A stretch of DNA of 64,000 nt from Pseudomonadota bacterium (GTDB lineage: Bacteria; Pseudomonadota; Gammaproteobacteria; Burkholderiales; Gallionellaceae), in NCBI GenBank assembly GCA_021821945.1, contig JAJZTF010000004.1:62001-126000 (forward strand). The letters run 5' to 3'. The notes under the pieces are model-generated. The model did not search any database. It was not told the DNA's origin and was given only the letters and a program-made list of their open reading frames with translations. The translations under genes and the position numbers were made by a program. The stretch's first letter is position 1; every line of letters starts with the position of its first letter. Shown in pieces: positions 1 through 10,813 of the stretch.

Positions 1-954
1 CTGCAGCGTTTTCAGGCCGACATACTCGAAATCGGAAGTGATGTTGTCGATGTTGTAGCCTGCGAAATCCTGGCTGGTCGGATCATTGTTGAGCCCGAAA
101 TTGGTGCCGAACTTCTGCATGTTGGCTGCGGTCGTTCCGAGTGCCACGTTCTGGTGTATCTTGTTCTGCATGGTGACGAAGGTGAGCAGGGAATCATCCC
201 CCACCGGCCTGATGTATTTGAAGAACAGGTTCTCGCGGCGCTGGGCTGCATTGGTCAGATAGCCATCCGTCTGGAAATTCTTGTAATCGATGAAGGCGCG
301 CGCATCCCCGGCGTCCTTCATCGTTCCGGTATCCAGCTCTGCGCCGAACAGCCTGGTGTTGAAGCTTCCGACCGTCGCATAGGGCGTCACGCCGCCCTGT
401 GAGCTGACATCCTTGGAAGATACGGCGATCGTGCCGCCGAATGTCGCATTGCCGATGTTGCTGGCATCACCCGGGCCACGGTCGACGACGATCTTGCCGG
501 TATCCTGCTGCATGAAATAGGATGTCGAGTGCTGCGTGAAATCGTTGGAGTCACCCCAAGGTATGCCGTCGAAGGTCACGTTGTACTGGCCGTTCTGGAA
601 TCCCCTCATCGACAAGGCCTGGGTTTCCATCATGCCAGCGCCGTTGGGATCCACGCTCATCACGCTCGGGGCTATGGCCGCGATGTCCGAATAGTTGGAA
701 CCGGGCGCTGCGTTTTCCTGGATGTAGTGCTGGTTGATGATGGATTGCGGTTCTGTTGCGACAAGAGAACCCTTGGTCGGCGCCTGATAGATCGCTGAAT
801 CCTGGGTCTGCGCGGGCGCGCTATCCGAACCGCTTCCGCTCTGTACCGTCCCCAAGTCTACCGCGTCCTGGGCTATGGATAACTGGGTTGCGCTGATCAA
901 TGCACCGCTCAGCATCAGCTGAGCGAGTTTTTTCATCTTGAAGCCGACTTGCAT
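1..954 (-). CDS. TonB-dependent outer-membrane receptor, N-terminal part
   Basis: The reading frame is open for 318 codons from the ATG at 954 to the window edge, so the C-terminal barrel is missing. The product starts with MQVGFKMKKLAQLML and has a signal peptide probably cleaved after TQLSIA. A plug domain follows from about residue 60: it contains SIINQHYIQEN, IAAIAPSV, LSMRGFQNGQ and the stretch GPGDASNIGNATFGGTI, all typical of TonB-dependent receptor plugs. Aromatic-rich alternating strands begin after it. A good AGGAG ribosome-binding site lies at 960-965. A second in-frame Met at 936 (MKKLAQ) is also possible. It follows the histidine kinase gene by 99 bp on the same strand, which suggests that system controls it. 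The substrate cannot be read from the sequence. Confidence 0.85.
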   Translation of the reverse strand, partial: MQVGFKMKKLAQLMLSGALISATQLSIAQDAVDLGTVQSGSGSDSAPAQTQDSAIYQAPTKGSLVATEPQSIINQHYIQENAAPGSNYSDIAAIAPSVMSVDPNGAGMMETQALSMRGFQNGQYNVTFDGIPWGDSNDFTQHSTSYFMQQDTGKIVVDRGPGDASNIGNATFGGTIAVSSKDVSSQGGVTPYATVGSFNTRLFGAELDTGTMKDAGDARAFIDYKNFQTDGYLTNAAQRRENLFFKYIRPVGDDSLLTFVTMQNKIHQNVALGTTAANMQKFGTNFGLNNDPTSQDFAGYNIDNITSDFEYVGLKTLQ

Positions 955-970
955 GGGTATCTCCTGTTGA

Positions 971-1028
971 ATTAATCCGACCATTCCAACAGGATAAAAA
1001 TCGAGACTTAATCCAGAGTGAAATTAAG
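971..1028 (-). promoter_or_regulatory. TTAAT-type repeats upstream of the receptor gene
   Basis: The 99-bp gap ahead of the receptor gene carries attaatcc at 971-978, cttaatcc at 1007-1014 and attaag at 1023-1028. The last two form an inverted repeat with a 10-bp spacer. PmrA/QseB-type regulators bind TTAA-containing repeats, so these could be sites for the adjacent response regulator. The spacing does not match a textbook PmrA box, so this is only a candidate operator. Confidence 0.3.
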
Positions 1029-1053
1029 ATGAACTTTTTGTTACTTGCCGCCT

Positions 1054-2367
1054 TCATGCCAGCCGGCTGAATACCACCGTTGCCCTTATTCCCCTTGCAT
1101 CCTTCCTGTTCTCAAGGCTGACTTCAGCAGACTCCCGCTTTGCGATCGCATTCACGATGGACAACCCAATCCCGCTTCCTTCCGTCTGATGGCCATGCAC
1201 GCGAAAGAATCTGTCGAATACGCGGGGCAACAGCTCTTCAGGAATGCCGGGCCCGTTGTCCACGATGCTGACTATGGCCCTATCTCCTTCGACTTCGACC
1301 GAGACATCCACCTTTCCTCCGCGGGACGTATAGCGAACCGCGTTGTCCAGCAGGTTGCCTATCAGGATCGCCAGATCGTCCTCGTTTGCAAGGATCTCCG
1401 CCTCCTCGTCGCATACCATTCCCAGGTCGACGCCTGATTTTTCAGCAAGAGGAATGATCGCGCTGATGCAGCGCTTGACCGTATCTCCAAGATCAACCTG
1501 CTTCCTGACCGACTCAGGCTGTCCGGATTCATAGTGGGCCATTTTCAGCAACTGCCTGACAATATGCGCCGAACGCTGCATCCCGAATTGCAGCTCTCTG
1601 ATGCGTGCCTGCAGATCTTCCTGCGAGTGGCACTTGGAAAGATTGTCGATTTGCAGATGGAGGGCTGCGAGCGGTGTGCGCAATTCGTGGGCAGCATCCA
1701 GCACAAAGTTGCGCTGCGATTCAATCGATTCTTGAATGCGCAATAGCAGGCTATTGATTTCAGTGATCAGCGGGGCGGCTTCTTCAGGAATGTTTTTGCT
1801 TGAAATCGGTTCAAGGCTGGATGCATCGCGCATCGTGACTGCCATCGTTACATCTGCAAGCGGCTTCAGGATGCGTCCTACGCCTAAAACCACCAGCAAC
1901 CAGGAAAACGGAAGCAGGCCTGCAATGGGCAGTGCGGCAAATAATGCGGCGTCCGATGCGATGGCTCTTCTGACAACATCGGATTGCGAAACCTGAACCG
2001 TCCTATCCGGATAGACTATCGTATAGCTGCGCCATTTTTCATCACCATAGACCTGCTCAGAATAGCCGCTCGATTTGCCTATCGGGAGAGTGAAATCCGG
2101 GCGAGAGGAACGAACCTCCTTGTCTGCAATGCAGACCTGGATAACGAAACCGTATTCCCGATTTTGCGGGTCTTCCGTCAGGTATTTTTCCTGCATGGAT
2201 GGCAGCTGAGAGCCCTCATCCACGCTTCCGGCGACAAGACGAAGCTGATGGTCCAGGAACAGTCCCGCCCCTTTCTGGGCGAACAAGTATGAGATGCTCC
2301 CGGCAATCAAGGCTATCAGGGTCAGGATTGCGACAGACCATGTGGTCAGCTGATTCTTCAACGACAT
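1054..2367 (-). CDS. Membrane sensor histidine kinase (PmrB/QseC-like)
   Basis: This 437-residue protein is a complete transmembrane sensor kinase. Membrane segments lie at about residues 11-30 and 143-165 and enclose a periplasmic sensor region of roughly 110 residues. A HAMP-like linker leads to the phospho-acceptor motif DAAHELRTPLAAL (His227). The N box is GNLLDNAVRYTS and the G1 box VDNGPGIPEELL, with ERESAEVSLENR near the end. Its start lies 1 bp from the stop of the response-regulator gene upstream, so the two are co-transcribed and probably translationally coupled. The signal sensed is unknown; the receptor gene downstream suggests metal or nutrient uptake, which is inference. Confidence 0.93.
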   Translation of the reverse strand: MSLKNQLTTWSVAILTLIALIAGSISYLFAQKGAGLFLDHQLRLVAGSVDEGSQLPSMQEKYLTEDPQNREYGFVIQVCIADKEVRSSRPDFTLPIGKSSGYSEQVYGDEKWRSYTIVYPDRTVQVSQSDVVRRAIASDAALFAALPIAGLLPFSWLLVVLGVGRILKPLADVTMAVTMRDASSLEPISSKNIPEEAAPLITEINSLLLRIQESIESQRNFVLDAAHELRTPLAALHLQIDNLSKCHSQEDLQARIRELQFGMQRSAHIVRQLLKMAHYESGQPESVRKQVDLGDTVKRCISAIIPLAEKSGVDLGMVCDEEAEILANEDDLAILIGNLLDNAVRYTSRGGKVDVSVEVEGDRAIVSIVDNGPGIPEELLPRVFDRFFRVHGHQTEGSGIGLSIVNAIAKRESAEVSLENRKDARGIRATVVFSRLA

Positions 2368-2368
2368 G

Positions 2369-3031
2369 TCAGGCTTGCCTGATTACCATCCAGCCTATCC
2401 CACGAACGTTGCGTATGATCTCGCTGTCGAATTTCTTCCGCAGCCCGTGTATCAGCACCTCGACGACATTGCTGTCGACTTCGTCTATCCATCCATAAAG
2501 GTGCTTCTCGAGCTGGCTCCGGGAAAGTATGATACCAGGCTGCTTCAGGAGCGCATTCATCAGCGCCAGCTCCCTGACCGAAAGCATCTGAGTCATTCCC
2601 CTGTATGTGGCCTTGTAGGATGCAAGATCAAGGCTGATTTCTCCATTGCTCAGCACTGCATTGCTTCCATCCCATCTCGAAATTCTGCGGATTCTCGCAA
2701 GCAATTCGTTGATGCCGAATGGCTTTACGAGATAGTCGTCTCCGCCCATGTCGAGACCCTGTTCCACATCGTCTATCTTCTCTCTTGCCGTGATAATGAA
2801 AGTCGGCGTTCGATCGCCGCTTGCCCTCATCTCCTTTAGGATTTCAAGCCCGGATTTTCCAGGAAGCCCTAGGTCGAGCAAAACCAGGTTATAACTGCAA
2901 GACTCGGCCGCCTTCCTTCCTTCATTGCCATCCCTGCTCCAGAAGACTCTCATGCCTGCATCGTTGAGCGCGCGAACTAGGCTTTGCCCTATCATCGGAT
3001 CGTCTTCGACCAGCAATACTGAAGTGTTCAT
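2369..3031 (-). CDS. OmpR/PhoB-family response regulator (PmrA/QseB-like)
   Basis: The 220-residue product has an N-terminal receiver domain (VLLVEDDPMIG, phospho-acceptor Asp53 in LLDLGLPGKSG, Lys103 in LVKPF). A C-terminal winged-helix domain of the OmpR type follows (LSVRELALMNALLKQPG, VEVLIHGLRKK, VRGIGWMV). The open frame continues upstream to 3127, but homology begins exactly at MNTSVLLVEDD, so the ATG at 3031 is the start. No strong Shine-Dalgarno sequence is seen. A near-perfect 22-bp palindrome ends 6 bp before the start codon. The gene is followed at once by its kinase gene. Confidence 0.93.
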   Translation of the reverse strand: MNTSVLLVEDDPMIGQSLVRALNDAGMRVFWSRDGNEGRKAAESCSYNLVLLDLGLPGKSGLEILKEMRASGDRTPTFIITAREKIDDVEQGLDMGGDDYLVKPFGINELLARIRRISRWDGSNAVLSNGEISLDLASYKATYRGMTQMLSVRELALMNALLKQPGIILSRSQLEKHLYGWIDEVDSNVVEVLIHGLRKKFDSEIIRNVRGIGWMVIRQA

Positions 3032-3037
3032 GGATGT

Positions 3038-3059
3038 TCTGAAGGATGTATCCTTCAGA
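3038..3059. promoter_or_regulatory. 22-bp palindrome upstream of the response-regulator gene
   Basis: Two perfect 10-bp arms, tctgaaggat and atccttcaga, are separated by 2 bp. The palindrome sits 6 bp before the ATG of the response regulator. It could be an autoregulatory operator or, in RNA, a hairpin that hides the translation start region. Confidence 0.5.
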
Positions 3060-3091
3060 CTGTACTTCAATTTTGTTTCGGATTGATTACC

Positions 3092-3120
3092 AAAAAAAAT
3101 GGCCGCTCGAGGCGGCCATT
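3092..3120 (-). terminator. Rho-independent terminator of the carbon-metabolism operon
   Basis: On the minus strand an 8-bp GC-rich stem (ATGGCCGC / GCGGCCAT, 5-nt loop) is followed by a run of eight T. It lies 22 bp past the aldolase stop codon and closes the tkt-to-fba operon. Confidence 0.88.
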
Positions 3121-3141
3121 CCTCCAATCAGTAATACGGTA

Positions 3142-4206
3142 TTACTTGACGATGGGATTGAGCTCGCCCTTCGCGTAGCGGGCTGCCATCACGTCCAGCG
3201 CGATCGGCTTGATCTTGCCTGCCTGGCCTGCACTGCCGAAGGCCTCGTATCTTGCCATGCAGATGGCCTTCATCGCCTTTGTGGTTTCAGCCAGGAACTT
3301 GCGCGGATCGAAATCCTTCGGGTTCTCTGCGAGATAGCGGCGGGTTGCACCCGTCGATGCCATCCTGAGGTCTGTGTCGATGTTCACCTTGCGGACGCCG
3401 TGCTTGATGCCTTCGACGATCTCGGCAACAGGCACGCCATAAGTCTGGGGCATCGCGCCGCCGAACTTGTTGATGATCTCCAGCCATTCCTGGGGAACGG
3501 AAGAAGAACCGTGCATCACCAGATGGGTATTGGGGATGCGCGCGTGGATTTCCTTGATGCGGCTGATCGCCAGCGTCTCGCCTGTGGGCGGCTTGGTGAA
3601 TTTGTATGCGCCGTGCGAAGTGCCGATCGCGATGGCCAGCGCATCGACGCCCGTCTTGCGCACGAAGTCTGCAGCCTCTTCGGGATCGGTCAGCAGCTGG
3701 TCGTGGCTCAGCACGCCCTCGGCGCCGTGACCGTCTTCCTTTTCCCCATGACCGGATTCAAGGGATCCGAGGCAGCCCAGTTCTCCCTCGACGGATACGC
3801 CCACTGCGTGGGACATTTCCACCACCTGACGGGTCACGTTGACGTTGTATTCGAAGCTGGAGGGTGTCTTGCCGTCGGTCATCAGCGAGCCGTCCATCAT
3901 CACGCTGGAAAAACCGGACTTGATCGCGTTGATGCAAACTGCGGGCGATGCCCCGTGATCCTGGTGCATCACAACGGGAATATGCGGATACATCTCGACT
4001 GCCGCTTCGATCAGGTGGCGCAGGAAGGGCTCGCCTGCATATTTGCGCGCGCCTGCCGAACCCTGCATGATGACAGGGCTGTTGCATTCGTCGGCCGCTT
4101 CCATGATCGCCTTGACCTGTTCCAGATTGTTCACGTTGAATGCGGGCAGACCATAGCTGTTTTCGGCAGCATGGTCGAGTAGTTGACGCAAAGATACTAA
4201 AGCCAT
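3142..4206 (-). CDS. fba: Fructose-bisphosphate aldolase, class II (Calvin-cycle subtype)
   Basis: This 354-residue enzyme cleaves or forms fructose-1,6-bisphosphate from dihydroxyacetone phosphate and glyceraldehyde-3-phosphate. In the Calvin cycle it can also act on sedoheptulose-1,7-bisphosphate. The N-terminus [19 protein letters not shown] and the length match the class II subtype common in autotrophic proteobacteria (cbbA). Visible motifs include the metal/catalytic site MHQDHGAS (Asp83, His84), [10 protein letters not shown] and [11 protein letters not shown]. It is the last gene of the tkt-gap-pgk-pyk-fba operon and is followed by a strong terminator. A good AGGAG site precedes the ATG. 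Confidence 0.96.
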   Translation of the reverse strand: MALVSLRQLLDHAAENSYGLPAFNVNNLEQVKAIMEAADECNSPVIMQGSAGARKYAGEPFLRHLIEAAVEMYPHIPVVMHQDHGASPAVCINAIKSGFSSVMMDGSLMTDGKTPSSFEYNVNVTRQVVEMSHAVGVSVEGELGCLGSLESGHGEKEDGHGAEGVLSHDQLLTDPEEAADFVRKTGVDALAIAIGTSHGAYKFTKPPTGETLAISRIKEIHARIPNTHLVMHGSSSVPQEWLEIINKFGGAMPQTYGVPVAEIVEGIKHGVRKVNIDTDLRMASTGATRRYLAENPKDFDPRKFLAETTKAMKAICMARYEAFGSAGQAGKIKPIALDVMAARYAKGELNPIVK

Positions 4207-4261
4207 TTTTTTCTCCTGATTATCTAATTACAAATTCAAAGCGCTTACGAGAGTATAACGC

Positions 4262-5710
4262 CTAAATGCTGTTCTTGTGATGATCGCCTACCCTCACGAT
4301 CTTCATGGTATTGGTATGCCCGGACTTGCCGACCGCCTCGCCCACCGTCACCACGACCAGATCGCCGTCCTTGACATACCCCAGTTCGACCAGCTTCTGC
4401 TCTGCGGCAATCACTTCCTGCGCGGGCTGGTTCTCGCCCCTGTTCGGGAAATAGACCGGGTGCACTCCGCTGAATAGGGTGACCTTGGTCAATGTCTGCT
4501 CCACGGGCGTGATCGCGAAAATGGGCACGCCGGCATTCACACGGGACATCCAGAGCGCCGTCGAGCCTGACTGGGTCATCGCAACGATCGCCTTCACGTT
4601 GAAATGCGAGGCCGCAAACAGGGCCGACATCGCAATCGACTGGTCTATCCGGGTAAACTTGTTCGCCATCCCGCGACGGTCTATGTCCTTGTCGTCCGTG
4701 TGGTGCTCCGCGTTCAGACAGATGCGCGCCATCGCCTCTATGGTTTCGACCGGATAATCGCCGACTGCGGTTTCAGCGGAAAGCATGACCGAATCCGTCC
4801 CATCCAGCACCGCGTTTGCCACGTCGGAGACCTCGGCGCGCGTCGGGATCGGATTGGTGATCATGGATTCCATCATCTGGGTGGCGGTGATCACCAGGCG
4901 GTTCTTGGCCCTTGCCATCTTGATCATGCGCTTTTGCAGACCGGGAACCGCTGCGTCTCCGACTTCTACGCTCAGGTCGCCGCGCGCCACCATGATCGCA
5001 TCGGAGGCATCTATGATGTCAGCAAGCGCCGGGATGGCCTCGGCGCGCTCTATCTTCGCCATCAGCATGCTCTGGCCGCCGGCTTCGTGCATCAGCTTTC
5101 TGGCATAACGCATGTCGTCGCCGCTTCTTGGGAAGGAAATCGCCAGATAGTCGGCCTTGATCATGGCCGCAGTCTTGATGTCCTCCTTGTCCTTGTCGGT
5201 CAGTGCGGGCGCGGTGAGACCGCCGCCCTTCCTGTTGATGCCCTTGTTGTTGGACAGCACGCCGCCGCGCACCACCCTGCATATCACCTTGGACCCATTC
5301 ACCTCCACGACGTCGAATTCCAGCATGCCGTCGTTCAGAAGCAGCACCGAGCCTGCACTGACGTCATTGGGCAGCTCCTTGTAGTCAAGGCCGACCGCCT
5401 GCTGGTTTCCCAGCCCCTTGAGCTCTGCATCCAGGATAAAAGTATCGCCCTTGTTCAGGGTGATCTTTTCATTTTCGAATTTGCCCACGCGTATCTTCGG
5501 CCCCTGCAGGTCCGCCAGTATGCCGACGGTGCGCCCGACGGCCCTCGCCGCCGCGCGCACGGTCTCCGCACGCTTCATGTGATCCTGTGCCGATCCATGC
5601 GAAAAATTCATGCGCACCAGATCCACGCCCGCGCTTATCATCTGTTCGAGCACTTTCTGGTCGCTGGAGGCGGGCCCCAGCGTTGCTACTATCTTGGTTC
5701 TACGCAGCAT
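4262..5710 (-). CDS. pyk: Pyruvate kinase
   Basis: The 482-residue protein converts phosphoenolpyruvate and ADP to pyruvate and ATP. It opens with MLRRTKIVATLGPASS and contains VRMNFSHG, ADLQGPKIRVG, the active-site segment MLMAKIERAEAI with the catalytic Lys, IMVARGDLSVEVG, and the signature SVMLSAETAVGDYPVE. The C-terminal allosteric domain is complete. It lies 15 bp after pgk and 55 bp before fba. Placing pyk inside a triose-phosphate/Calvin operon links carbon fixation to pyruvate formation. Confidence 0.97.
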   Translation of the reverse strand: MLRRTKIVATLGPASSDQKVLEQMISAGVDLVRMNFSHGSAQDHMKRAETVRAAARAVGRTVGILADLQGPKIRVGKFENEKITLNKGDTFILDAELKGLGNQQAVGLDYKELPNDVSAGSVLLLNDGMLEFDVVEVNGSKVICRVVRGGVLSNNKGINRKGGGLTAPALTDKDKEDIKTAAMIKADYLAISFPRSGDDMRYARKLMHEAGGQSMLMAKIERAEAIPALADIIDASDAIMVARGDLSVEVGDAAVPGLQKRMIKMARAKNRLVITATQMMESMITNPIPTRAEVSDVANAVLDGTDSVMLSAETAVGDYPVETIEAMARICLNAEHHTDDKDIDRRGMANKFTRIDQSIAMSALFAASHFNVKAIVAMTQSGSTALWMSRVNAGVPIFAITPVEQTLTKVTLFSGVHPVYFPNRGENQPAQEVIAAEQKLVELGYVKDGDLVVVTVGEAVGKSGHTNTMKIVRVGDHHKNSI

Positions 5711-5725
5711 GAGACTCCTAATTGT

Positions 5726-6919
5726 TTATTTAGCACGCTCTTCCAGTATCGCGACGGCGGGCAATGTCTTGCCTTCCAGGAATTCGAGGAATGCACCGCC
5801 GGCCGTTGAGATGTATGACACCTTGTCATAGATGTCATATTTCTGGATGGCGGCTATCGTGTCTCCGCCGCCTGCCAGGGTGAAGGCGCTGGTCTCGGCG
5901 ATCGCCTTCGCAATTGCCTTCGTGCCTTCTCCGAACTGGTCGTATTCGAATACGCCCACCGGCCCGTTCCATACCACGGTTCCTGCCTTCATGATGATGT
6001 CGGCGATCTCCTGCGCGGACTTGGGACCTATGTCGAATATCATCTCGTCTTCGGCCACATCGTTGGCCGACTTCAGAATGGCAGGGGTGTTTTCATTGCC
6101 TGCGACAAAGGGAGGCTCCTTGCCGACGACCACATCGGTTGCGATGGGGATCCTCGCACCTCTTGCGCTCATCTTGTCGATCAGCGCCTTGGCTGTCGGA
6201 ACCAGATCGTCCTCGCAGAGCGATTTGCCGACCGGGTGGCCTGTCGCCTTCAGGAAGGTGTTGGCTATGCCTCCGCCGACCACCAGCTGTTCGCATTTTT
6301 CTGCAAGCGACTCAAGAACCGTCAGCTTGGTGGAAACCTTGGATCCGCCGACGATCGCAACCATGGGGCGCGCTGGCTGCAGGAGCGCCTTGGTCAGGGC
6401 GTCGAGCTCCTCGGTGAGCAGTATGCCTGCCGCGGCGACCGGTGCGAATTTCGCAACGCCGTGGGTCGACGCTTCTGCGCGGTGTGCAGTTCCAAACGCA
6501 TCCATCACGAACACATCGCAGAGAGCGGCGTATTTTTTCGACAGTTCGTCAGTGCTTTTCTTCTCGCCCTTGTTGAAGCGGCAATTTTCGAGCAATACCA
6601 GTTCGCCCTCGGCTACGTTGAAACCGCCGTCTATCCAGTCGCGGATCAGGCGCACGGGCTTGCCCAGCTTGTTTGCGATCACGTCTGCAACGGGCTTCAG
6701 GGAATTCTCCTCCGAATATTCCCCTTCGACCGGGCGCCCCAGATGGGAGGTCACCATCACTCTTGCGCCCGCCTTCAGCGCCGCATTGATCGTCGCCATC
6801 GAGGCGGTGATTCGTGCATCGGATGTCACCTTGCCGTCCTTGACAGGCACGTTCAGGTCGGAACGGATCAGGACACGCTTGCCCTTCAGATCCAGATCGG
6901 TCATTTTGATAACGGACAT
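5726..6919 (-). CDS. pgk: Phosphoglycerate kinase
   Basis: The 397-residue monomeric kinase interconverts 1,3-bisphosphoglycerate and 3-phosphoglycerate with ADP/ATP. It shows the substrate site [33 protein letters not shown], the hinge region [15 protein letters not shown], and the nucleotide-binding motifs WNGPVGVFE and GGGDTIAAI. Its length is normal for bacteria. It is the third gene of the operon and lies downstream of a hairpin that follows gap, so expression may be attenuated relative to gap. Confidence 0.97.
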   Translation of the reverse strand: MSVIKMTDLDLKGKRVLIRSDLNVPVKDGKVTSDARITASMATINAALKAGARVMVTSHLGRPVEGEYSEENSLKPVADVIANKLGKPVRLIRDWIDGGFNVAEGELVLLENCRFNKGEKKSTDELSKKYAALCDVFVMDAFGTAHRAEASTHGVAKFAPVAAAGILLTEELDALTKALLQPARPMVAIVGGSKVSTKLTVLESLAEKCEQLVVGGGIANTFLKATGHPVGKSLCEDDLVPTAKALIDKMSARGARIPIATDVVVGKEPPFVAGNENTPAILKSANDVAEDEMIFDIGPKSAQEIADIIMKAGTVVWNGPVGVFEYDQFGEGTKAIAKAIAETSAFTLAGGGDTIAAIQKYDIYDKVSYISTAGGAFLEFLEGKTLPAVAILEERAK

Positions 6920-6949
6920 TGTTTTTTCCTTCGAGTCTGACTGTGAAAC

Positions 6950-6977
6950 AAAAGGGCCGGCGCGATGCCAGCCCTTT
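6950..6977 (-). terminator. Stem-loop between gap and pgk
   Basis: An 11-bp stem (AAAGGGCTGGC / GCCGGCCCTTT, one G-U pair) with a 5-nt loop starts just after the gap stop codon. It ends in TTTTGTTTC on the minus strand. The U-tract is imperfect, so it may act as a partial terminator or an RNA-processing/stabilising element that gives more gap than pgk transcript. Confidence 0.6.
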
Positions 6978-6982
6978 GTGTG

Positions 6983-7981
<999 letters not shown>

Positions 7982-8021
7982 TTATATCTCCCCGTCTTAT
8001 TTTGAATTAGTTACGCCCGGA

Positions 8022-10040
8022 CTAAGCCAGAACCTTCTTGACTGCCGCCACCACATTCTCCGCCGTGAAGCCGAAGTGCTTGAAAAGCTCCGGTGCTGGA
8101 GCCGATTCGCCGAAGCAATCCATGCCGACGACAGCGCCGTCCAGGCCCACATACTTGTACCAGCCTCCCGTGACGCCCGCCTCAACGGCGACGCGCTTTA
8201 TGCCCTGCGGCAGCACGCTGTCCTTGTACGCCTGATCCTGCCTGTCGAACACGGTCGTCGAAGGCATCGATACCACGCGAACGCCGACGCCTTCAGCGGC
8301 AAGCGCCTTTTGCGCCTCCATCGCCAATGTCACTTCCGAACCGGTCGCGATGATCACTGCGGCCGGTTTTCCGCCAGGAGCCTCGGAAAGCACATATGCG
8401 CCCTTGCGGATGCCGGCGATCTGCTGGGCATCGCGCTTCTGGAATGCAAGATTCTGGCGGCTGAATATCAGGCTGGTGGGCCCGTCCCTGCGCTCGACGG
8501 CTGCAGCCCAGCTCACGATGGACTCGACCGTATCGCATGGGCGCCACACGTCCATGTTGGGTATGTATCTCAGCGTCGCGGTCTGCTCGACCGGCTGATG
8601 CGTAGGCCCGTCTTCGCCCAGGCCTATCGAGTCATGGGTGAACACGAAGATCACGCGCTGCTTCATCAGGGCGGACATGCGAAGCGCGTTGCGCGCATAT
8701 TCCGAGAACATCAGGAACGTGCCGCCGAAGGGCAGGAATCCGCCGTGCAGCGCCATGCCGTTCATGATGTGCGACATGCCGAATTCGCGCACGCCATAGC
8801 TGATGTAGTTGCCCGTCGTCTTGGCATGCACATGCTTGCAGCCGGTCCAGTTCGTAAGGTTGGAACCGGTCAGGTCGGCAGAGCCGCCCAGGAACTCCGG
8901 CAATACGGGCGCCAGCGCGTTGATCGCATTCTGCGAGGCCTTGCGGGTCGCGATGGTTTCACCCTTTGCGTCGATCTGGGCGATCGCGGAAGCCACATGC
9001 TCAGCCCAGTTTGCCGGCAGGTCGCCCTTGATGCGGCGCTCGAATTCGGCGGCCTCCGCAGGATAGGCTGCGCGGTATTCGGCGAACTTGTTGTTCCAGA
9101 GCGTTTCCAGACCTGCGCCGCGGGTGCGCGCATCCCAGGCCTGATAGACATGGGTCGGGATCTCGAATGGGGGATAGTTCCAGCCTATGTGGGCGCGTGT
9201 TGCAGCGACTTCGGCATCGCCCAGCGCTGCGCCATGCACATCGTGAGTGCCTTCCTTGTTAGGGGAACCCGCGCCTATGATGGTCTTGCAACAAATCAGG
9301 GTCGGCTTGTCAGTCACGGCCTTTGCGGCGCGTATCGCCTCGTCGATCGCGACAGGATCATGGCCCTGAACATCGGCGATCACATGCCAGCCGTAGGCTT
9401 CAAAGCGCTTCGGCGTGTTGTCGGTGAACCAGCCATTGGTGTGGCCGTCGATCGAGATTTCGTTGTCATCCCAGAAGGCGATCAGCTTGCCCAGACCCCA
9501 GGTTCCGGCCAGCGCGCAGGCCTCGTGCGAAATCCCCTCCATCATGCAGCCGTCGCCCAGAAACACATAGGTATGATGATCGACGATTTCATGGCCGGGC
9601 TTGTTGAATTCGGCCGCCAAAAGCTTTTCTGCCATGGCCATGCCGACTGCGTTGGTGATGCCCTGACCGAGAGGCCCTCCGGTCGTCTCGACGCCTGGCG
9701 TATAGCCATATTCCGGGTGCCCCGGTGTCTTGGAATGCATCTGGCGGAAGCGCTTCAGCTCCTCGATGGGCAGGTCATACCCCGACAGATGCAGCAGCGC
9801 ATAAATCAGCATCGAACCATGGCCATTGGAGAGTATGAACCGGTCGCGGTTGGGCCACTTGGGATTGGTCGGATTGTGACGCAGATGGCGGTTCCACAGT
9901 ACCTCGGCAATCTCTGCCATTCCCATGGGCGCCCCAGGATGACCGGAGTTTGCCTTCTGCACGGCATCGACTGCCAGCATGCGGATTGCACCGGTTATTT
10001 CATTGTATTTTGGGGGGGTAATGTTGCGATTTGTTGTCAT
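8022..10040 (-). CDS. tkt: Transketolase
   Basis: The 672-residue thiamine-diphosphate enzyme transfers two-carbon units between sugar phosphates in the pentose-phosphate and Calvin cycles. Motifs include [13 protein letters not shown], the ThDP-binding region [18 protein letters not shown] with [10 protein letters not shown], the central domain motif [21 protein letters not shown] and the C-terminal domain. The length is typical. AGGAG lies 7 bp before the ATG. It is the first gene of the operon, so the operon promoter should lie in 10041-10171, but I could not identify convincing -35/-10 elements there. Confidence 0.97.
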   Translation of the reverse strand: MTTNRNITPPKYNEITGAIRMLAVDAVQKANSGHPGAPMGMAEIAEVLWNRHLRHNPTNPKWPNRDRFILSNGHGSMLIYALLHLSGYDLPIEELKRFRQMHSKTPGHPEYGYTPGVETTGGPLGQGITNAVGMAMAEKLLAAEFNKPGHEIVDHHTYVFLGDGCMMEGISHEACALAGTWGLGKLIAFWDDNEISIDGHTNGWFTDNTPKRFEAYGWHVIADVQGHDPVAIDEAIRAAKAVTDKPTLICCKTIIGAGSPNKEGTHDVHGAALGDAEVAATRAHIGWNYPPFEIPTHVYQAWDARTRGAGLETLWNNKFAEYRAAYPAEAAEFERRIKGDLPANWAEHVASAIAQIDAKGETIATRKASQNAINALAPVLPEFLGGSADLTGSNLTNWTGCKHVHAKTTGNYISYGVREFGMSHIMNGMALHGGFLPFGGTFLMFSEYARNALRMSALMKQRVIFVFTHDSIGLGEDGPTHQPVEQTATLRYIPNMDVWRPCDTVESIVSWAAAVERRDGPTSLIFSRQNLAFQKRDAQQIAGIRKGAYVLSEAPGGKPAAVIIATGSEVTLAMEAQKALAAEGVGVRVVSMPSTTVFDRQDQAYKDSVLPQGIKRVAVEAGVTGGWYKYVGLDGAVVGMDCFGESAPAPELFKHFGFTAENVVAAVKKVLA

Positions 10041-10171
10041 CTACTGACTCCTTCTAGCATCCTAGGGATGGGTTGATTGCCGAATTGTTAATTTATTGAT
10101 TATGCCGCACCCCCCGCAATTCATCAACCCGATTGCCGGCAAAGGCCCCGCAACGGCCAGGGGAAAAAGAC

Positions 10172-10813
10172 TCAGGATTCCTGATTTACGCCCTTTTTGG
10201 CGACTTTTATGCCAAGTTGCTTTAGTTTTCGATACAGATGCGTGCGCTCCAGCCCGATTTTCTCTGCCACGCGCGACACATTGCCGTCTTCCTTTTGCAG
10301 GTGATAGTCGAAGTATATCGCGTCAAAATGCTCCCTGGCCTCGCGCAAGGGCAGGTCCAGGGGGAGCGTGAAATGCCTGGAGGAGCCATCTATCTCCACC
10401 ACCAGATTCTGCACCGCATCGACTACCGGCACCGGCGGCCTTGGGGCGCCCTCCTTGATTGCGTTGGCCACCGTCCCCAGCAGCTTTTGCATCGAAATCG
10501 GCTTTTCCAGAAAATCCACCGCCCCGATGCGCGTGGCCTCAACCGCCGTTTCTATCGTGCCATGGCCCGACATCATCACGACTGGCATGGTCAGCAATTC
10601 CTGGTCCACCCACTCCTTCAGCAGCGCCACGCCGTCCATGTCAGGCATCCATATGTCCAGCAGCACCAGATCGGGCTCGCACTCCAGCCTGATGCTGCGC
10701 GCCTGATGGGCATCCTCGGCAAGCCTTACCTGATATCCTTCATCAAAAAGGATTTCCGCCAGCAATTCCCGTATGCCCACTTCATCATCCACCACCAATA
10801 TCTGCTTGCTCAT
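10172..10813 (-). CDS. NtrX-like response regulator with Fis-type HTH and no AAA+ domain
   Basis: The 213-residue protein has a receiver domain (ILVVDDEVGIRELLAEIL, phospho-acceptor Asp53 in LLDIWMPDMDG, Lys in LEKPISM). A linker of about 45 residues follows, then a C-terminal Fis-like helix-turn-helix (NVSRVAEKIGLERTHLYRKLKQLG). The receiver is closest in style to NtrX/NtrC regulators, but the roughly 240-residue sigma-54 AAA+ ATPase domain is absent. It therefore cannot activate sigma-54 promoters and probably acts like RegA/PrrA regulators. It overlaps the upstream kinase gene by 4 bp (ATGA). The last codons form a short 5-bp hairpin before CTTTTT, possibly a weak terminator. Confidence 0.9.
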   Translation of the reverse strand: MSKQILVVDDEVGIRELLAEILFDEGYQVRLAEDAHQARSIRLECEPDLVLLDIWMPDMDGVALLKEWVDQELLTMPVVMMSGHGTIETAVEATRIGAVDFLEKPISMQKLLGTVANAIKEGAPRPPVPVVDAVQNLVVEIDGSSRHFTLPLDLPLREAREHFDAIYFDYHLQKEDGNVSRVAEKIGLERTHLYRKLKQLGIKVAKKGVNQES

